Source: Sorangium cellulosum
GTDB taxonomy: Bacteria > Myxococcota_A > Polyangia > Polyangiales > Polyangiaceae
Reading direction: 5' to 3'
Assembly (NCBI RefSeq): GCF_004135735.1
Contig: NZ_CP012670.1
Span: 7,952,501 to 8,016,500, forward strand
Length of the DNA stretch: 64,000 nt
Position numbers and translations under genes: made by a program. How positions within the stretch are numbered: the stretch's first letter is position 1; every line of letters starts with the position of its first letter. Shown piece after piece: positions 23,971-32,138 of this stretch. The notes under the pieces were generated by a model, which was not told the origin of the DNA, did no database searches, and worked only from the letters and a program-made list of their open reading frames with translations.

Positions 23971-25541
23971 CCGCGGGCGACGTCTGGGAAGGCCATGAGC
24001 TCCTCAACGAGGAGCGCGGCATGGTCCGTCACTTCCTCGCACGGCAGCTCGGCGACACGAGGAAGCTCGTCTGGTTGCACCTCCGCGAGGGCGCGCGCCT
24101 CGATGGGGGCGTGTTCGCCGAGGAGATCGCGCGCCTGCAACGCCTCTCCGACGAGGTCCCGGAGGTCGTCCGCGTGCTCTACGGGGGGGTGAGCGGCTCC
24201 GTCGCGTGGGCGGCGTCCCCCGTACTCAGCGATGCGACCCCGCTCATCGAGGCCACGCGCGGGCACGAGCTCGGTCCGACGTGTCTCAAGGTGCTGATCG
24301 ACATCGGCGATTGCCTCGTGCGGGCCAACGAGCTCGATGCCTACCATGGCGCCCTCAGCCCAGATCGGGTCTTCATCCTAGGCGGTGACCGATACGCCAT
24401 CACCCACTTCGGCTTTGTTCGTCTCTTTCAGCTCGGTGCGGAGGAAGCTCGCCAGGATCCGTATGGAGTTGCGGCGCCAGAGCTCTTCTCCGGGGATCGG
24501 ATCGGACGTCGTACGGATGTCTACGGCTTCGGCACCCTCATGTACGAGCTCTTGTGCAAACGCACCTTCTCCACGGGCATATGGCCACCGAGTTTTCCCA
24601 GCGAGATTCCTTCGCGGCTTCAGCGCATGATAAAGAGGTCCCTCGATGAAGACCCCTGGCGGCGGCAAGTGAGCGTGAGAAAGATTCTTGCTGCGCTGAC
24701 TCCCTTTGCCCGCGAGTGGGAAGAGCTGGGAGAACCGCCGGAAACTCCCTTCGCGCACCTCTTCGCGGCGCCGTCCGGCTCTCGGCGCAAGCCGGACGAG
24801 GAAGCGCCGATCCTCGTGGAGGACGAGCGGGAACCGTTCGCCTCGGGTGAAGCGGGGGGACGAGCCAGCGACCGACCCACGCCGCGCCCTTCCGATGCGC
24901 CCGACACGGCGAGGAGCGCACCGCCGCGGGACGCGCGGGACCACGCCACCCACGCCGCGTCGCTCGCCGCGCCGCGCCCTCCCGACACGCCCGATACGCA
25001 CAAGAGCGCGATACCGCCGCGGGACGCTCGGGGGGAAACCGACGCCTACGCGCTTCCGATCGCACCGCCTTCGGCGCTCGAGCTACCGGACCTCGATCCG
25101 CTGCGACCGGTCCCGCCGACGCCCTCGACCCCTCCGCCTTCTCCGCTGCTGCCGGTAGCGCCGGCGCCTCCGCCCTCGACCCCTCGGCGTTCAAGCGGCC
25201 CCCCCGGGCGACGCCTCCCCGCGCGCCGGCTCAGTGCGGTGCTCGCGCTCGCCTTCTTGCTCGGGAGCTCGGGAGCGCTCCTCCTCCGGTGGGAGCAGTC
25301 TCCCCGCAGCGCCGCCGCGCCGCGCCTGGCGCGGGTCGTCCAGGGTGCGGCCCGCCGCGCCACCGTACAGCCTCCCCCGCGGCCGTCCGATGCACCGCAA
25401 GCGCCGCCGCCCGTCGCACATCGCTCCGTCGCGAAACGGCAGGCCGCTTTCACGCGGCAAGCCGTGAAGACGCCGTCGAAGGACGGCGGTCATAGCGATG
25501 TTTGTTACGGGCTCGTCGTTTGCGGGCAGCACCAATACTGA
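23964..25541 (+). CDS. membrane-anchored pseudokinase
   Basis: This 525-residue protein has a protein-kinase fold with lost catalytic residues. Recognisable parts are YHGALSPDRVFI at about 127-138 (in place of HRDLKPDN), THFGFVRLF at 147-155 (HFG instead of DFG), AAPELF (the APE motif, kept) at 170-175 and RRTDVYGFGTLMYELL with the conserved Asp. The glycine loop and the VAIK lysine are absent (KLVWLHL). A Pro/Ala-rich linker (about 270-420) leads to one membrane segment (LSAVLALAFLLGSSGALLLR, about 423-443) and an outer tail ending CYGLVVCGQHQY. It overlaps the PEGA gene. A signalling or scaffold role is inferred. Confidence 0.75.
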   Translation: MVAAGDVWEGHELLNEERGMVRHFLARQLGDTRKLVWLHLREGARLDGGVFAEEIARLQRLSDEVPEVVRVLYGGVSGSVAWAASPVLSDATPLIEATRGHELGPTCLKVLIDIGDCLVRANELDAYHGALSPDRVFILGGDRYAITHFGFVRLFQLGAEEARQDPYGVAAPELFSGDRIGRRTDVYGFGTLMYELLCKRTFSTGIWPPSFPSEIPSRLQRMIKRSLDEDPWRRQVSVRKILAALTPFAREWEELGEPPETPFAHLFAAPSGSRRKPDEEAPILVEDEREPFASGEAGGRASDRPTPRPSDAPDTARSAPPRDARDHATHAASLAAPRPPDTPDTHKSAIPPRDARGETDAYALPIAPPSALELPDLDPLRPVPPTPSTPPPSPLLPVAPAPPPSTPRRSSGPPGRRLPARRLSAVLALAFLLGSSGALLLRWEQSPRSAAAPRLARVVQGAARRATVQPPPRPSDAPQAPPPVAHRSVAKRQAAFTRQAVKTPSKDGGHSDVCYGLVVCGQHQY

Positions 25542-25561
25542 GCCAGGAGGAGTGGCTCCCG

Positions 25562-26482
25562 ATGCGATCAACACCTTATTTTGCTCTCGGTGCGGCTGCG
25601 CTGCTCGGTTGTGTGGAGGACCTCAACATCCCCAAGCCCCGGACCAATGACGACCCGGTGGTGTTGTGGGTGGGCGACACGCCAGATTTTCCCACCTGCC
25701 CAGGAGGTCGACTCGATTACTGGGATGGCTGGGCCCATGTGTCCATGAATCCTCAGTACCAGAACGTATGCGGGCCGTGCACGTGCGGCCCCGCCACGTG
25801 CGCGCTGCCTAACAGGATGCTGGTGCACGAGGCGCCTCTCTGCGCGGGCGAAGGGATCGAGATCAACCTGGCCAGGGCAGCCGACCCGCCAGGGCACTGC
25901 TTCGAGATCTCGTCCCCTGTCCCGGGCGACGCGTTCGCCTCGGTCACCCTCAAGCCGCCCACGATGGCTGACAAGTGCCAGCCATCGAAGGACCTTGCTC
26001 TGCCGCCCCTCAGCGGGAAGTTTGCACGAGCTTGCCCGTGGATCGATGAATACCTGACAGGCGTCGAAGGGCTCGCATGTATTACCCCCGAAGACGATGG
26101 CTCGTGCCCGCTGGGCTTCGACATGCGCTTCGAGTTTCAGGAGATGATCCGAGACGCGCGTACCTGCACGCCCTGCGAGTGCGGCAAACCCGTCGGTGGA
26201 AGCTGCGTAGCGGATGTGCTGCTCTTCAGCGACGCGAGCTGCTCGAACATGCTGTCCTCGATCAACGAAATCCCTACGGAAGAGGAAATCTGCCATGAAG
26301 CACATGAGGATTCGCCTCTGACAGGGGTGCGTGTGGTGTTCGCGCAGGACGAGCCGGGCACGTGCTCGCCAACAACCGACGTCTCCCTGGTGGACGGCAC
26401 GATCGAGAGCGGTGAGACCCGAGTTTTCTGCTGCTCCAGCGTGGAGCTTGTGGAGGTGATTCATGCCAATGCTGACAATTGA
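25562..26482 (+). CDS. Cys-rich lipoprotein, paralogue 1
   Basis: This 306-residue protein has a short lipoprotein signal (MRSTPYFALGAAALLGC). It carries about 20 cysteines. Conserved blocks are CGPCTCGPATCALPNRM, GHCFEISSPVPGD, CPWIDEYLTGVEGLACI and RTCTPCECGKPVGGSC, ending in RVFCCSSVELVEVI. The gene downstream has the same Cys framework, so they are tandem paralogues. AGGAGGAG lies about nine bases before the ATG at 25562, and only 20 bases separate it from the pseudokinase stop. Lower third-base GC suggests recent arrival. Disulfide-rich surface or periplasmic protein; the role is unknown. Confidence 0.7.
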   Translation: MRSTPYFALGAAALLGCVEDLNIPKPRTNDDPVVLWVGDTPDFPTCPGGRLDYWDGWAHVSMNPQYQNVCGPCTCGPATCALPNRMLVHEAPLCAGEGIEINLARAADPPGHCFEISSPVPGDAFASVTLKPPTMADKCQPSKDLALPPLSGKFARACPWIDEYLTGVEGLACITPEDDGSCPLGFDMRFEFQEMIRDARTCTPCECGKPVGGSCVADVLLFSDASCSNMLSSINEIPTEEEICHEAHEDSPLTGVRVVFAQDEPGTCSPTTDVSLVDGTIESGETRVFCCSSVELVEVIHANADN

Positions 26483-27377
26483 CCAAGGCCGTGGGGGAGC
26501 AGCCGCGCTGCGCTCGGTTGCGCTATCCATGCTGGCCACATGGGTGCCCATCGGCTGCTCCTCGCCGGTCCCCCCCGACGATCTACCAGAGCCGGATCCG
26601 AGCCAGCTCATCTTCCTCTATAGCGGCCGGCCCGAATATGCTCCAAGGTGCGATCCGCACAGCGACGGTAACGTCTTGTGGGAAGGGTGGATAGGAACGC
26701 CTGGGCAGGAGGAATGCGAACCCTGCTCGTGTGGACCATCGCGATGTGTGCTTCCGCACACGGTGCGCATGCACTCCTCGTCCCTTTGCTCCATCAGCAG
26801 CGCCGTAGCCACGATCGATCCGGGCATCTCCTGGGATGGGACCTGTTTCCCTCTTCCCGACCCCGTTCCGAGCGATTCCTATGACTTTGTGAGCGTCGAC
26901 TATCCCATTGCGACGGACTGCCAACCTATCCCCGAGGTTCCTGCGCTGCGGCACACGAACATGGAATTCGTCCGAGCTTGTGGTTCAGACGTGGACCTCG
27001 TGTTCACGTCGTTCAGCCGTTGTTATCCGCCGCAGCCGAACGGGGAGTGCTGGGCCGGCCACGAGATGAAATGGAAGTTCTCCCTCTACAACGACACGCG
27101 CACGTGCAGCCCGTGCTCCTGTGGGGAGCCGAGCCGCGGCGATTGCCGTGTGGAGACCACGTTCTACAGGCAGGCGGGATGCTCGGAAGCGCTCGGATCC
27201 GTTCTCATCTCCGGACTGGATCAGGAGCTCTGCACGGACACGATCGAGGGGCGGATCGCCGCGGTGCGGTCGATCTTTAATAAGGACGAGCCTACCTGCG
27301 CGCCCTCGACCGACTCCACGGTGGTGAGCGGGGAGATCGTACCCGGTGACACGCACGTGCTCTGCTGCAACCGTTGA
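26463..27377 (+). CDS. Cys-rich lipoprotein, paralogue 2
   Basis: This 304-residue protein starts with ALRSVALSMLATWVPIGC, a lipoprotein-type signal, and has the same pattern as the gene upstream: CEPCSCGPSRCVLPHTV (here Ser for Thr), GTCFPLPDPVPSD, RTCSPCSCGEPSRGDC and a terminal THVLCCNR. The ATG at 26463 lies within the last 20 bases of the upstream gene, so they are translationally coupled. The paralogues share about the same length and cysteine spacing but differ elsewhere, so the duplication is old or under diversification. The partner may be the pseudokinase tail, which also has a Cys pair; this is speculation. Confidence 0.7.
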   Translation: MPMLTIDQGRGGAAALRSVALSMLATWVPIGCSSPVPPDDLPEPDPSQLIFLYSGRPEYAPRCDPHSDGNVLWEGWIGTPGQEECEPCSCGPSRCVLPHTVRMHSSSLCSISSAVATIDPGISWDGTCFPLPDPVPSDSYDFVSVDYPIATDCQPIPEVPALRHTNMEFVRACGSDVDLVFTSFSRCYPPQPNGECWAGHEMKWKFSLYNDTRTCSPCSCGEPSRGDCRVETTFYRQAGCSEALGSVLISGLDQELCTDTIEGRIAAVRSIFNKDEPTCAPSTDSTVVSGEIVPGDTHVLCCNR

Positions 27378-27638
27378 GACGAGCATCGCCCCGTCCTCCC
27401 GGATCCGGACCTTCACCGCGACGGGGAGGCGGCGGCGCCCCGAGTTCGACCAGGTAGCCGGCGGCCGCGCCGAGCTCGCCGCCGACCACCTCGGCCTCCG
27501 CGCCCCGTGCCGGCGCCTCGCCGCGGGGGCCGTACCGAGCGCGAGCTCGCGCTCGTCGTTGCCGGCGACGTGCCCGAGCTCGGCCAAGGCAACGGTCCGA
27601 CCATCTCATAGGCGGTGAACCATTCGTGAAGGAGAACC

Positions 27639-28151
27639 ATGCGCAGAACCACCTCAGCTCCCGTGCTGGTGCTTTCGATCGTGCTGCTCGGTTGCGGTGA
27701 GGTCCCCGAGATCGCCGGCAAGGTGATCGTCAGCCGCAACTCAGAAACACACGTTCTCCAGACAGGCAACGACGGGAAAGACTCATTTGATGAGGACGAC
27801 GATCTGGACGCTCAATGCACGACCCATGAGTCACTCTATGTGAAACTTGTCAACAAACACAAGTACAGCGCTCGTGCAGGGTTCTCGGCGATCTTCATGC
27901 GCGCGGAGAACGATATTTACAAGATCCTTCCTCTTATCTGGAACGTGTACATCGAGATCGACGACGAAGCTTACGACAGCCTCTGTCCTGTCGTCTACAG
28001 AGAGATTGCGGACGATCCGTATGAGGCCGAGGTCTCCACCTCGGCATGTGAGCTCTATCCACACCGTGATAACCGCGACTTGACGCATCCTTTTATCGAA
28101 TCCGCGTTCTTTCATGTAAGGTCGTGCGGCAGCGATCCGCTCCCCGAATGA
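27639..28151 (+). CDS. small lipoprotein of unknown function
   Basis: This 170-residue protein has a clear signal (APVLVLSIVLLGC, lipobox LLGC). The mature part is acidic (DSFDEDDDLDAQC), with four to six cysteines and mixed alpha/beta pattern (ESLYVKLVNKHKYSARAGFS, IWNVYIEIDDEAYDSLCPVV). The ATG follows GAAGGAGAACC. It lies 261 bases after the second Cys-rich gene; that gap contains no convincing gene but a fragment resembling those at about 19.25 and 28.35 kb. It may belong to the same lipoprotein group. Function is unknown. Confidence 0.7.
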   Translation: MRRTTSAPVLVLSIVLLGCGEVPEIAGKVIVSRNSETHVLQTGNDGKDSFDEDDDLDAQCTTHESLYVKLVNKHKYSARAGFSAIFMRAENDIYKILPLIWNVYIEIDDEAYDSLCPVVYREIADDPYEAEVSTSACELYPHRDNRDLTHPFIESAFFHVRSCGSDPLPE

Positions 28152-28420
28152 ACGCTGAGCGGGGTCCCGGTTGGCCGGGGCCATCTCGAGCTCGACTGGT
28201 GTGGGAGAGAGCGGCCGCGCCGCATCGAGCTCGCCGATGGGCGCCACCAGGTACCAGCCCGCCGAGCTCGCCGCCGGCCGCCTCAAGCTCCGCGCTCGAC
28301 AGGCCTCGGCGCTGGACCCACGCTCGAGGACCTGGCCGGCGACGTGCCCGAGCTCGACCAGGTGGACGGCGGCCGCGCCGAGCTCGTCGCCGGCCGCCTC
28401 GACCTCCGTGCCCGCGCCGT
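28152..28420. other. degenerate stretch without a gene
   Basis: This 269-base gap has no open frame with coding character. Around 28.33-28.40 kb it resembles the sequence at about 27.43-27.60 kb and a piece near 19.27 kb (GCCCGAGCTCGRCCAGGTGG type). The minus strand of that piece reads AAVHLVELGHVAG. It looks like decayed copies of one unidentified sequence. Confidence 0.5.
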
Positions 28421-29018
28421 CTACGCGCCGTCTGGAGGGGCGGTCGCGCGAGACGTCGCGCCGTGGTGGCCCGTCGCATCGTGCCCCTTGCGGCGCGCGA
28501 TCTCGGTGCGGAGGGCAACGAGAGCCCTCGCGCGCCATTTGTAGCAGGTCGACAGGGGCATTCCCCTGCTCGCCGCCACGTCATTCATGGGAACGCCGTC
28601 GATGTAGTGAGCGAGGAGCACCTCGCGCTCGGGCATCGCGAGACCGTGGAGCGCGTTGCGCACGCCGATCCTGATCTCCTCTGCGCCGAGAAGGCCCGGA
28701 GCGTCAGGACAGGGATCAGAAACCCCGCGAAGCTCGCCGAGGAGCACCTCTCTCCGATGCGATGCCCGCGCGCGGTAGTGGGCGCAGACGTGCACCGCGA
28801 TCCTGTTCATCCACCGTTCCGGCCTGGCGCGCGCGGGGTCGAACGTGGGCCAGCTCCGCCATGCGCACAGCCAGATGTCGGCGGCGAGGTCTTCCCGGTC
28901 GCGTTCTGGGACCCCGAGCCGTGCCAGCCAGCCAGCGCAGCACGACGCGGAACATCTTCGGGCGAAACAGGCGCGCGGCCGCGGAAGCACGCGCGGTATC
29001 GAGCGGTGACGAACACAT
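28421..29018 (-). pseudogene. ECF-type sigma factor, frameshifted by one extra GCCA unit
   Basis: Two frames join into one sigma-70-like protein. From ATG 29018 (GGAGGT seven to eleven bases upstream) the frame reads MCSSPLDTARASAAARLFRP, then FRVVLRWLA. After the repeat at 28923-28934 the other frame continues RLGVPERDREDLAADIWLC, RWMNRIAVHVCAHYRAR (region 2 part) and LAMPEREVLLAHYIDGVPMN with STCYKWRARALVALR (region 4 helix-turn-helix). The break is in three tandem GCCA units (plus strand); deleting one would restore LRWLARLGVPE. It is thus a decayed gene, a phase-variable gene or a sequencing error. A GTG at 28990 in the second frame has no ribosome binding site. Confidence 0.65.
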
Positions 29019-29023
29019 CGCCT

Positions 29024-29611
29024 CTACCTCCAGGGTGCTCTGCCTCTAGGACGAGGTGCGGTTGCTGCCGACGCCGGGCAGGGTGGCGTTGAGCGGCGAG
29101 CGTTCGATCTCGGCCCAGTCGGTCGCGGTCGCCGGCGCGCCCTCTGGTTGGATCGGAAAGTCCGTGCGCGTCGCGGCGAGCCCGGTCCCGGTCGGAGACG
29201 GCGCCGATCCGCTGGGCGCGCATGGGCGCTTACGGCCAAGCCACCGACGAGGCCGCACAGGGAGACGCCGCACGCCGGCATGACATAGAACGCGACCGAC
29301 GGCCCCGCGCTGACGTTGCCGTCCTTCCACGCGTACCCGACGTCCACTGAGATCTGGTTGTAGACCCCGGGCCCACCCTCCGGGGTCGGGGGTAGAAACG
29401 TGCACAGGTCGTGCACCGTGAACACAATGTCTCGCTGGATGGGCCACGTGATGCCCGCGTGCGGCCCCACCGCGAGGCGCGGAACGGTACCGGCCTGGAG
29501 CCACCCGAGGCTCACACCGGCGCTCAGGTCATACGCTTCCACGGGCGTCGGAACGAGGAGCGCGAGGACATGTCCTGCTGCCCAGCAGATCCGTCGCTGT
29601 GACGTCCTCAC
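29024..29611 (-). CDS. chimeric truncated copy of the barrel-like secreted protein
   Basis: This 195-residue frame starts with the same GTG and GGGGAAGAC signal as copy A and the same signal peptide (AGHVLALLVPTPVEAY). The first about 128 residues match the intact protein (20639-21175) with a few changes. Near 29228 the match stops and the chain continues for about 67 unrelated Arg/Pro-rich residues, so the barrel end is missing. The other frames of the novel part (29046-29227) read GSAPSPTGTGLAATRTDFPI and GVGSNRTSS, perhaps the tail of another lost gene. Likely non-functional, kept as a remnant. Confidence 0.55.
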   Translation of the reverse strand: MRTSQRRICWAAGHVLALLVPTPVEAYDLSAGVSLGWLQAGTVPRLAVGPHAGITWPIQRDIVFTVHDLCTFLPPTPEGGPGVYNQISVDVGYAWKDGNVSAGPSVAFYVMPACGVSLCGLVGGLAVSAHARPADRRRLRPGPGSPRRARTFRSNQRARRRPRPTGPRSNARRSTPPCPASAATAPRPRGRAPWR

Positions 29612-30870
29612 CGTCTTCCCCTCCCCCGCTGGAAGCCCGTGGCAAAAACCCGACACGCGACGTGATGGCGCATACCATTTGGATGGAGTGGGTGTCAAAA
29701 AGACATGCTGCGAGTCGAAGAGGATGGACGGGCATCTCGCCGTCCCGGCGAGCATGGCGACGCGGCTGGCCAGTTCGCCGCCCCCTCCGAGTCGGCGACC
29801 CGCCCTCGCCCAGAAACTCGCGGCGCCGCGACGATTCCGCGTGACCATGGCGGTGCGGACCGCTCACGGCGGTCTCGGGGCCGGCTCAGGTCACGAGCTC
29901 GCCGCCTGTGCCGCCCGCGTCCCCTCCCCCTCGTCTTCGTTCCCGTCCGCCGCCGGCGCCCCCGGCGCCTCCGGGCGCGGCGCCTCGCCCGCGGGCCCCC
30001 CGCCGTACCGCTTGCCAGCGCGCTCCGACGCCTTCAGCACGGGCCCGCGGATCATCTCGATCGCCTCGATCGGCGCGTCGGAGAGCTCCAGGTTGGAGAG
30101 CACCGCGGAGACGACCCGGAACCACTGGCTGCGCGCGGCGGCGACCGTCGCCCGGGTCACCGGCGCCGTCTTCTCCTTCGCGGCGAGCTCGTTCCGCCGC
30201 TGCTCGATCGCCAGGAGCTCCTTGCCCGCCGCGATCCACCGCTGCGTCGTGCGGAGCAGCGTCGTCTTGCCGCGCGCCGGGATCCCCTTCAGGAACTCGC
30301 CGATCGACGGCTCCTCGACGAGGAGCTGGGCGACGCGCGCGGTGTTGCCCGCCTCCGCGGTCGGCGAGGCCTTGACGATGGTGAGCCCGTTCGGGAACAG
30401 CCTCGGCTGCACCTGATCGCACGTCGCGGCGGGATCGAGAGGAACAGCCGCTTCCGCTGCGCGCTCTCGACCCACGGGGACAGGAGCGCGACCCTCTCTT
30501 CGATCATCAGGTGCTTCAGCATCGGGTGGACCTCCTGGACCGGGGTACGGCGTGAGCGGCCAGAACACGCCGAGGCGGACGAGCCCGTCAACGGACCAGC
30601 CGGGTTGCGACGGCTCCAGACCATCCCGGGCGGCTGAAAGGAGGTGCCGCGGAGGTCATGACCAGAGCCGGCGCTCGTCGCGAGCGCCGCGACGAGGTCG
30701 CCATCCACCGCGGGAGATCTCTTCAGCCGGGAGAAAGGTTCCGATCAAAAATTTTGGATTTTTTCATACAAATCAAGAGGTCTCGACGGTTCACCGACCT
30801 CGAAGGAGCCTCCGCGCGTGGTCGAGACCCCCAGGGGGCATCCGAACGATGGGCCGGAGGGCGTCGGGAC
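29228..30870. repeat. segmental duplication, copy B
   Basis: This decayed copy of 20792-22640 lies in the same orientation. It has lost 217 bases relative to copy A (21991-22207), its barrel gene is truncated, and its upstream AT-rich palindrome has become imperfect. Copies A and B flank the operon with the pseudokinase and Cys-rich lipoproteins. Confidence 0.9.
29891..30522 (-). pseudogene. frameshifted copy of the helical-protein gene
   Basis: The copy keeps the ATG (30522), its AGGAGG and the first 32 residues (MLKHLMIEERVALLSPWVES), then a 217-base deletion (equivalent to 21991-22207 in copy A) shifts the frame. Downstream of the deletion the other frame is open and matches from CDQVQPRLFPNGLTIVKASP to the end, and it keeps the C-terminal part that copy A lost (ends at TGA 29891). 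So each copy is broken in a different place. Confidence 0.85.
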
Positions 30871-31132
30871 CGCCGACGGCGTCGTGCCGCGGATCGAGCG
30901 AGCAGCGCGTCCTGCCCAGCAGCCAGTCCAAGCTCCTTCGTGACACGATCCGCATCCCTCCCGGAAAAGGACGCTGTATCAGCGACTTATCCATGCATCG
31001 AGGGGGCCGCTTTCGCGCCACAGCCTGCGGGGCCAGACGTACTGACTTGCGCCGAGCAGCGCTCGCATCGGCTTACTGACGCTCAGGCCATGCCGAGCGC
31101 GCGCAGGCGTCGCATCCCGGAGTATGTTATGC
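30523..31132. other. intergenic region upstream of the AraC-type gene
   Basis: About 350 bases are duplication copy B, including an imperfect AT-rich palindrome (about 30749-30775) and the conserved GGTCTCGAC / GTCGAGACC arms (30779-30829). The rest, to the araC-type start, has no coding character. Confidence 0.6.
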
Positions 31133-32047
31133 ATGCAGGCGATGCGTCGCACGCCTCAGCCCCCCCCTCCCCGCGTTCTCACGCTGGACGGGTTCGGCGC
31201 CGGGGGCTTGCCCTTGTGTGTCGTCCGCGTCCCACGACCAAGGCGGCCCGCGCTGCCGCCCGGGCCGCTCGTCTCGACCTTCTTCATGGTCTTCGTGCTG
31301 ACGGCGGGAAGGGGGCGAGGCCGTCATCTGGAGCAGGTCAATCTTCATGCCGGGGATATCCACCTCATCCCCGCGGGCGTGGAGCATCAGCCCCTCGAGG
31401 TCGGCGACCTGGAGGGATGGATCGTGGGCTTTGATCCGACGCTGCTGAGCACTCCGGAGCGGCTGCCGGGACGACCACGACTCCGAGGCGATGCGAAGGA
31501 CGCGCCGGTGCGCAGCCTCTTTCTCCGGGGACTGCTCCGGCTGCGACCCGGGGAGCCCCGGCGGCAGCGAATCGAGCGCCTGGTGGCCGAGATGGCTACC
31601 GAGCTGCGAGAGGCCCAGTGGGGCGCGGACAACGCCGCGCTCGCATGGTTCACCCTCCTGATCACGGAGCTCCTCCGCGAGCTCTCGGAGCGCGCGCCCC
31701 TGGCGTCGCCCCTGCTCAGCGGGCTCGTGCAAGATGCGCTCAGGTTCATCGAGGCGCACTGTCTGGAGCCCCTCTCGCTTCAGGACGTCGCGTCGGCGGT
31801 CGGGCGCACGCCTTCGCACCTGGCCAACGCCATCCGCCGGGAGACAGGGCTGACGGTGGGGGACTGGCTGCGCGAGCATCGCATGGCCGAGGCCCGGCGG
31901 CGGCTCCTGGAGACGGACGCGAGCATCGAGAGCATCGCAGACCAGGTTGGCTACGCCGACGTCACCCATTTCATTCGCACCTTCCGGCGCGCCCAAGGGA
32001 TGACCCCCCGGGCCTTCCGCGATCAGCGCCGCCGCCCCGGGCCTTGA
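31133..32047 (+). CDS. AraC-family transcriptional regulator
   Basis: This 304-residue regulator has an N-terminal cupin-like sensor (GRHLEQVNLHAGDIHLIPAG, VEHQPLEVGDLEG) and a C-terminal double helix-turn-helix: CLEPLSLQDVASAVGRTPSH then NAIRRETGLTVGDWLREHRM and IESIADQVGYADVTHFIRTF with GMTPRAFR (the second AraC signature). The start could be ATG 31124, 31133 or 31142; 31133 has GGAG at a good spacing. It is 91 bases from an FAD monooxygenase gene on the same strand and likely controls it. Confidence 0.85.
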   Translation: MQAMRRTPQPPPPRVLTLDGFGAGGLPLCVVRVPRPRRPALPPGPLVSTFFMVFVLTAGRGRGRHLEQVNLHAGDIHLIPAGVEHQPLEVGDLEGWIVGFDPTLLSTPERLPGRPRLRGDAKDAPVRSLFLRGLLRLRPGEPRRQRIERLVAEMATELREAQWGADNAALAWFTLLITELLRELSERAPLASPLLSGLVQDALRFIEAHCLEPLSLQDVASAVGRTPSHLANAIRRETGLTVGDWLREHRMAEARRRLLETDASIESIADQVGYADVTHFIRTFRRAQGMTPRAFRDQRRRPGP

Positions 32048-32138
32048 AGGCCCCGCCACCCGCCCCCAATCCAGGCCGATCTCCGCCCCAAGCCACGCCC
32101 TGCCGGCGTGCGCCGTCGATGGTTAGAGTCAAAGCATC

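Noticed and set aside
28421..28990. Sigma factor starting at GTG 28990
   Set aside because: There is no ribosome binding site and the N-terminus is Cys/Arg-rich without the helix expected; the ATG at 29018 in another frame fits better, with a frameshift.
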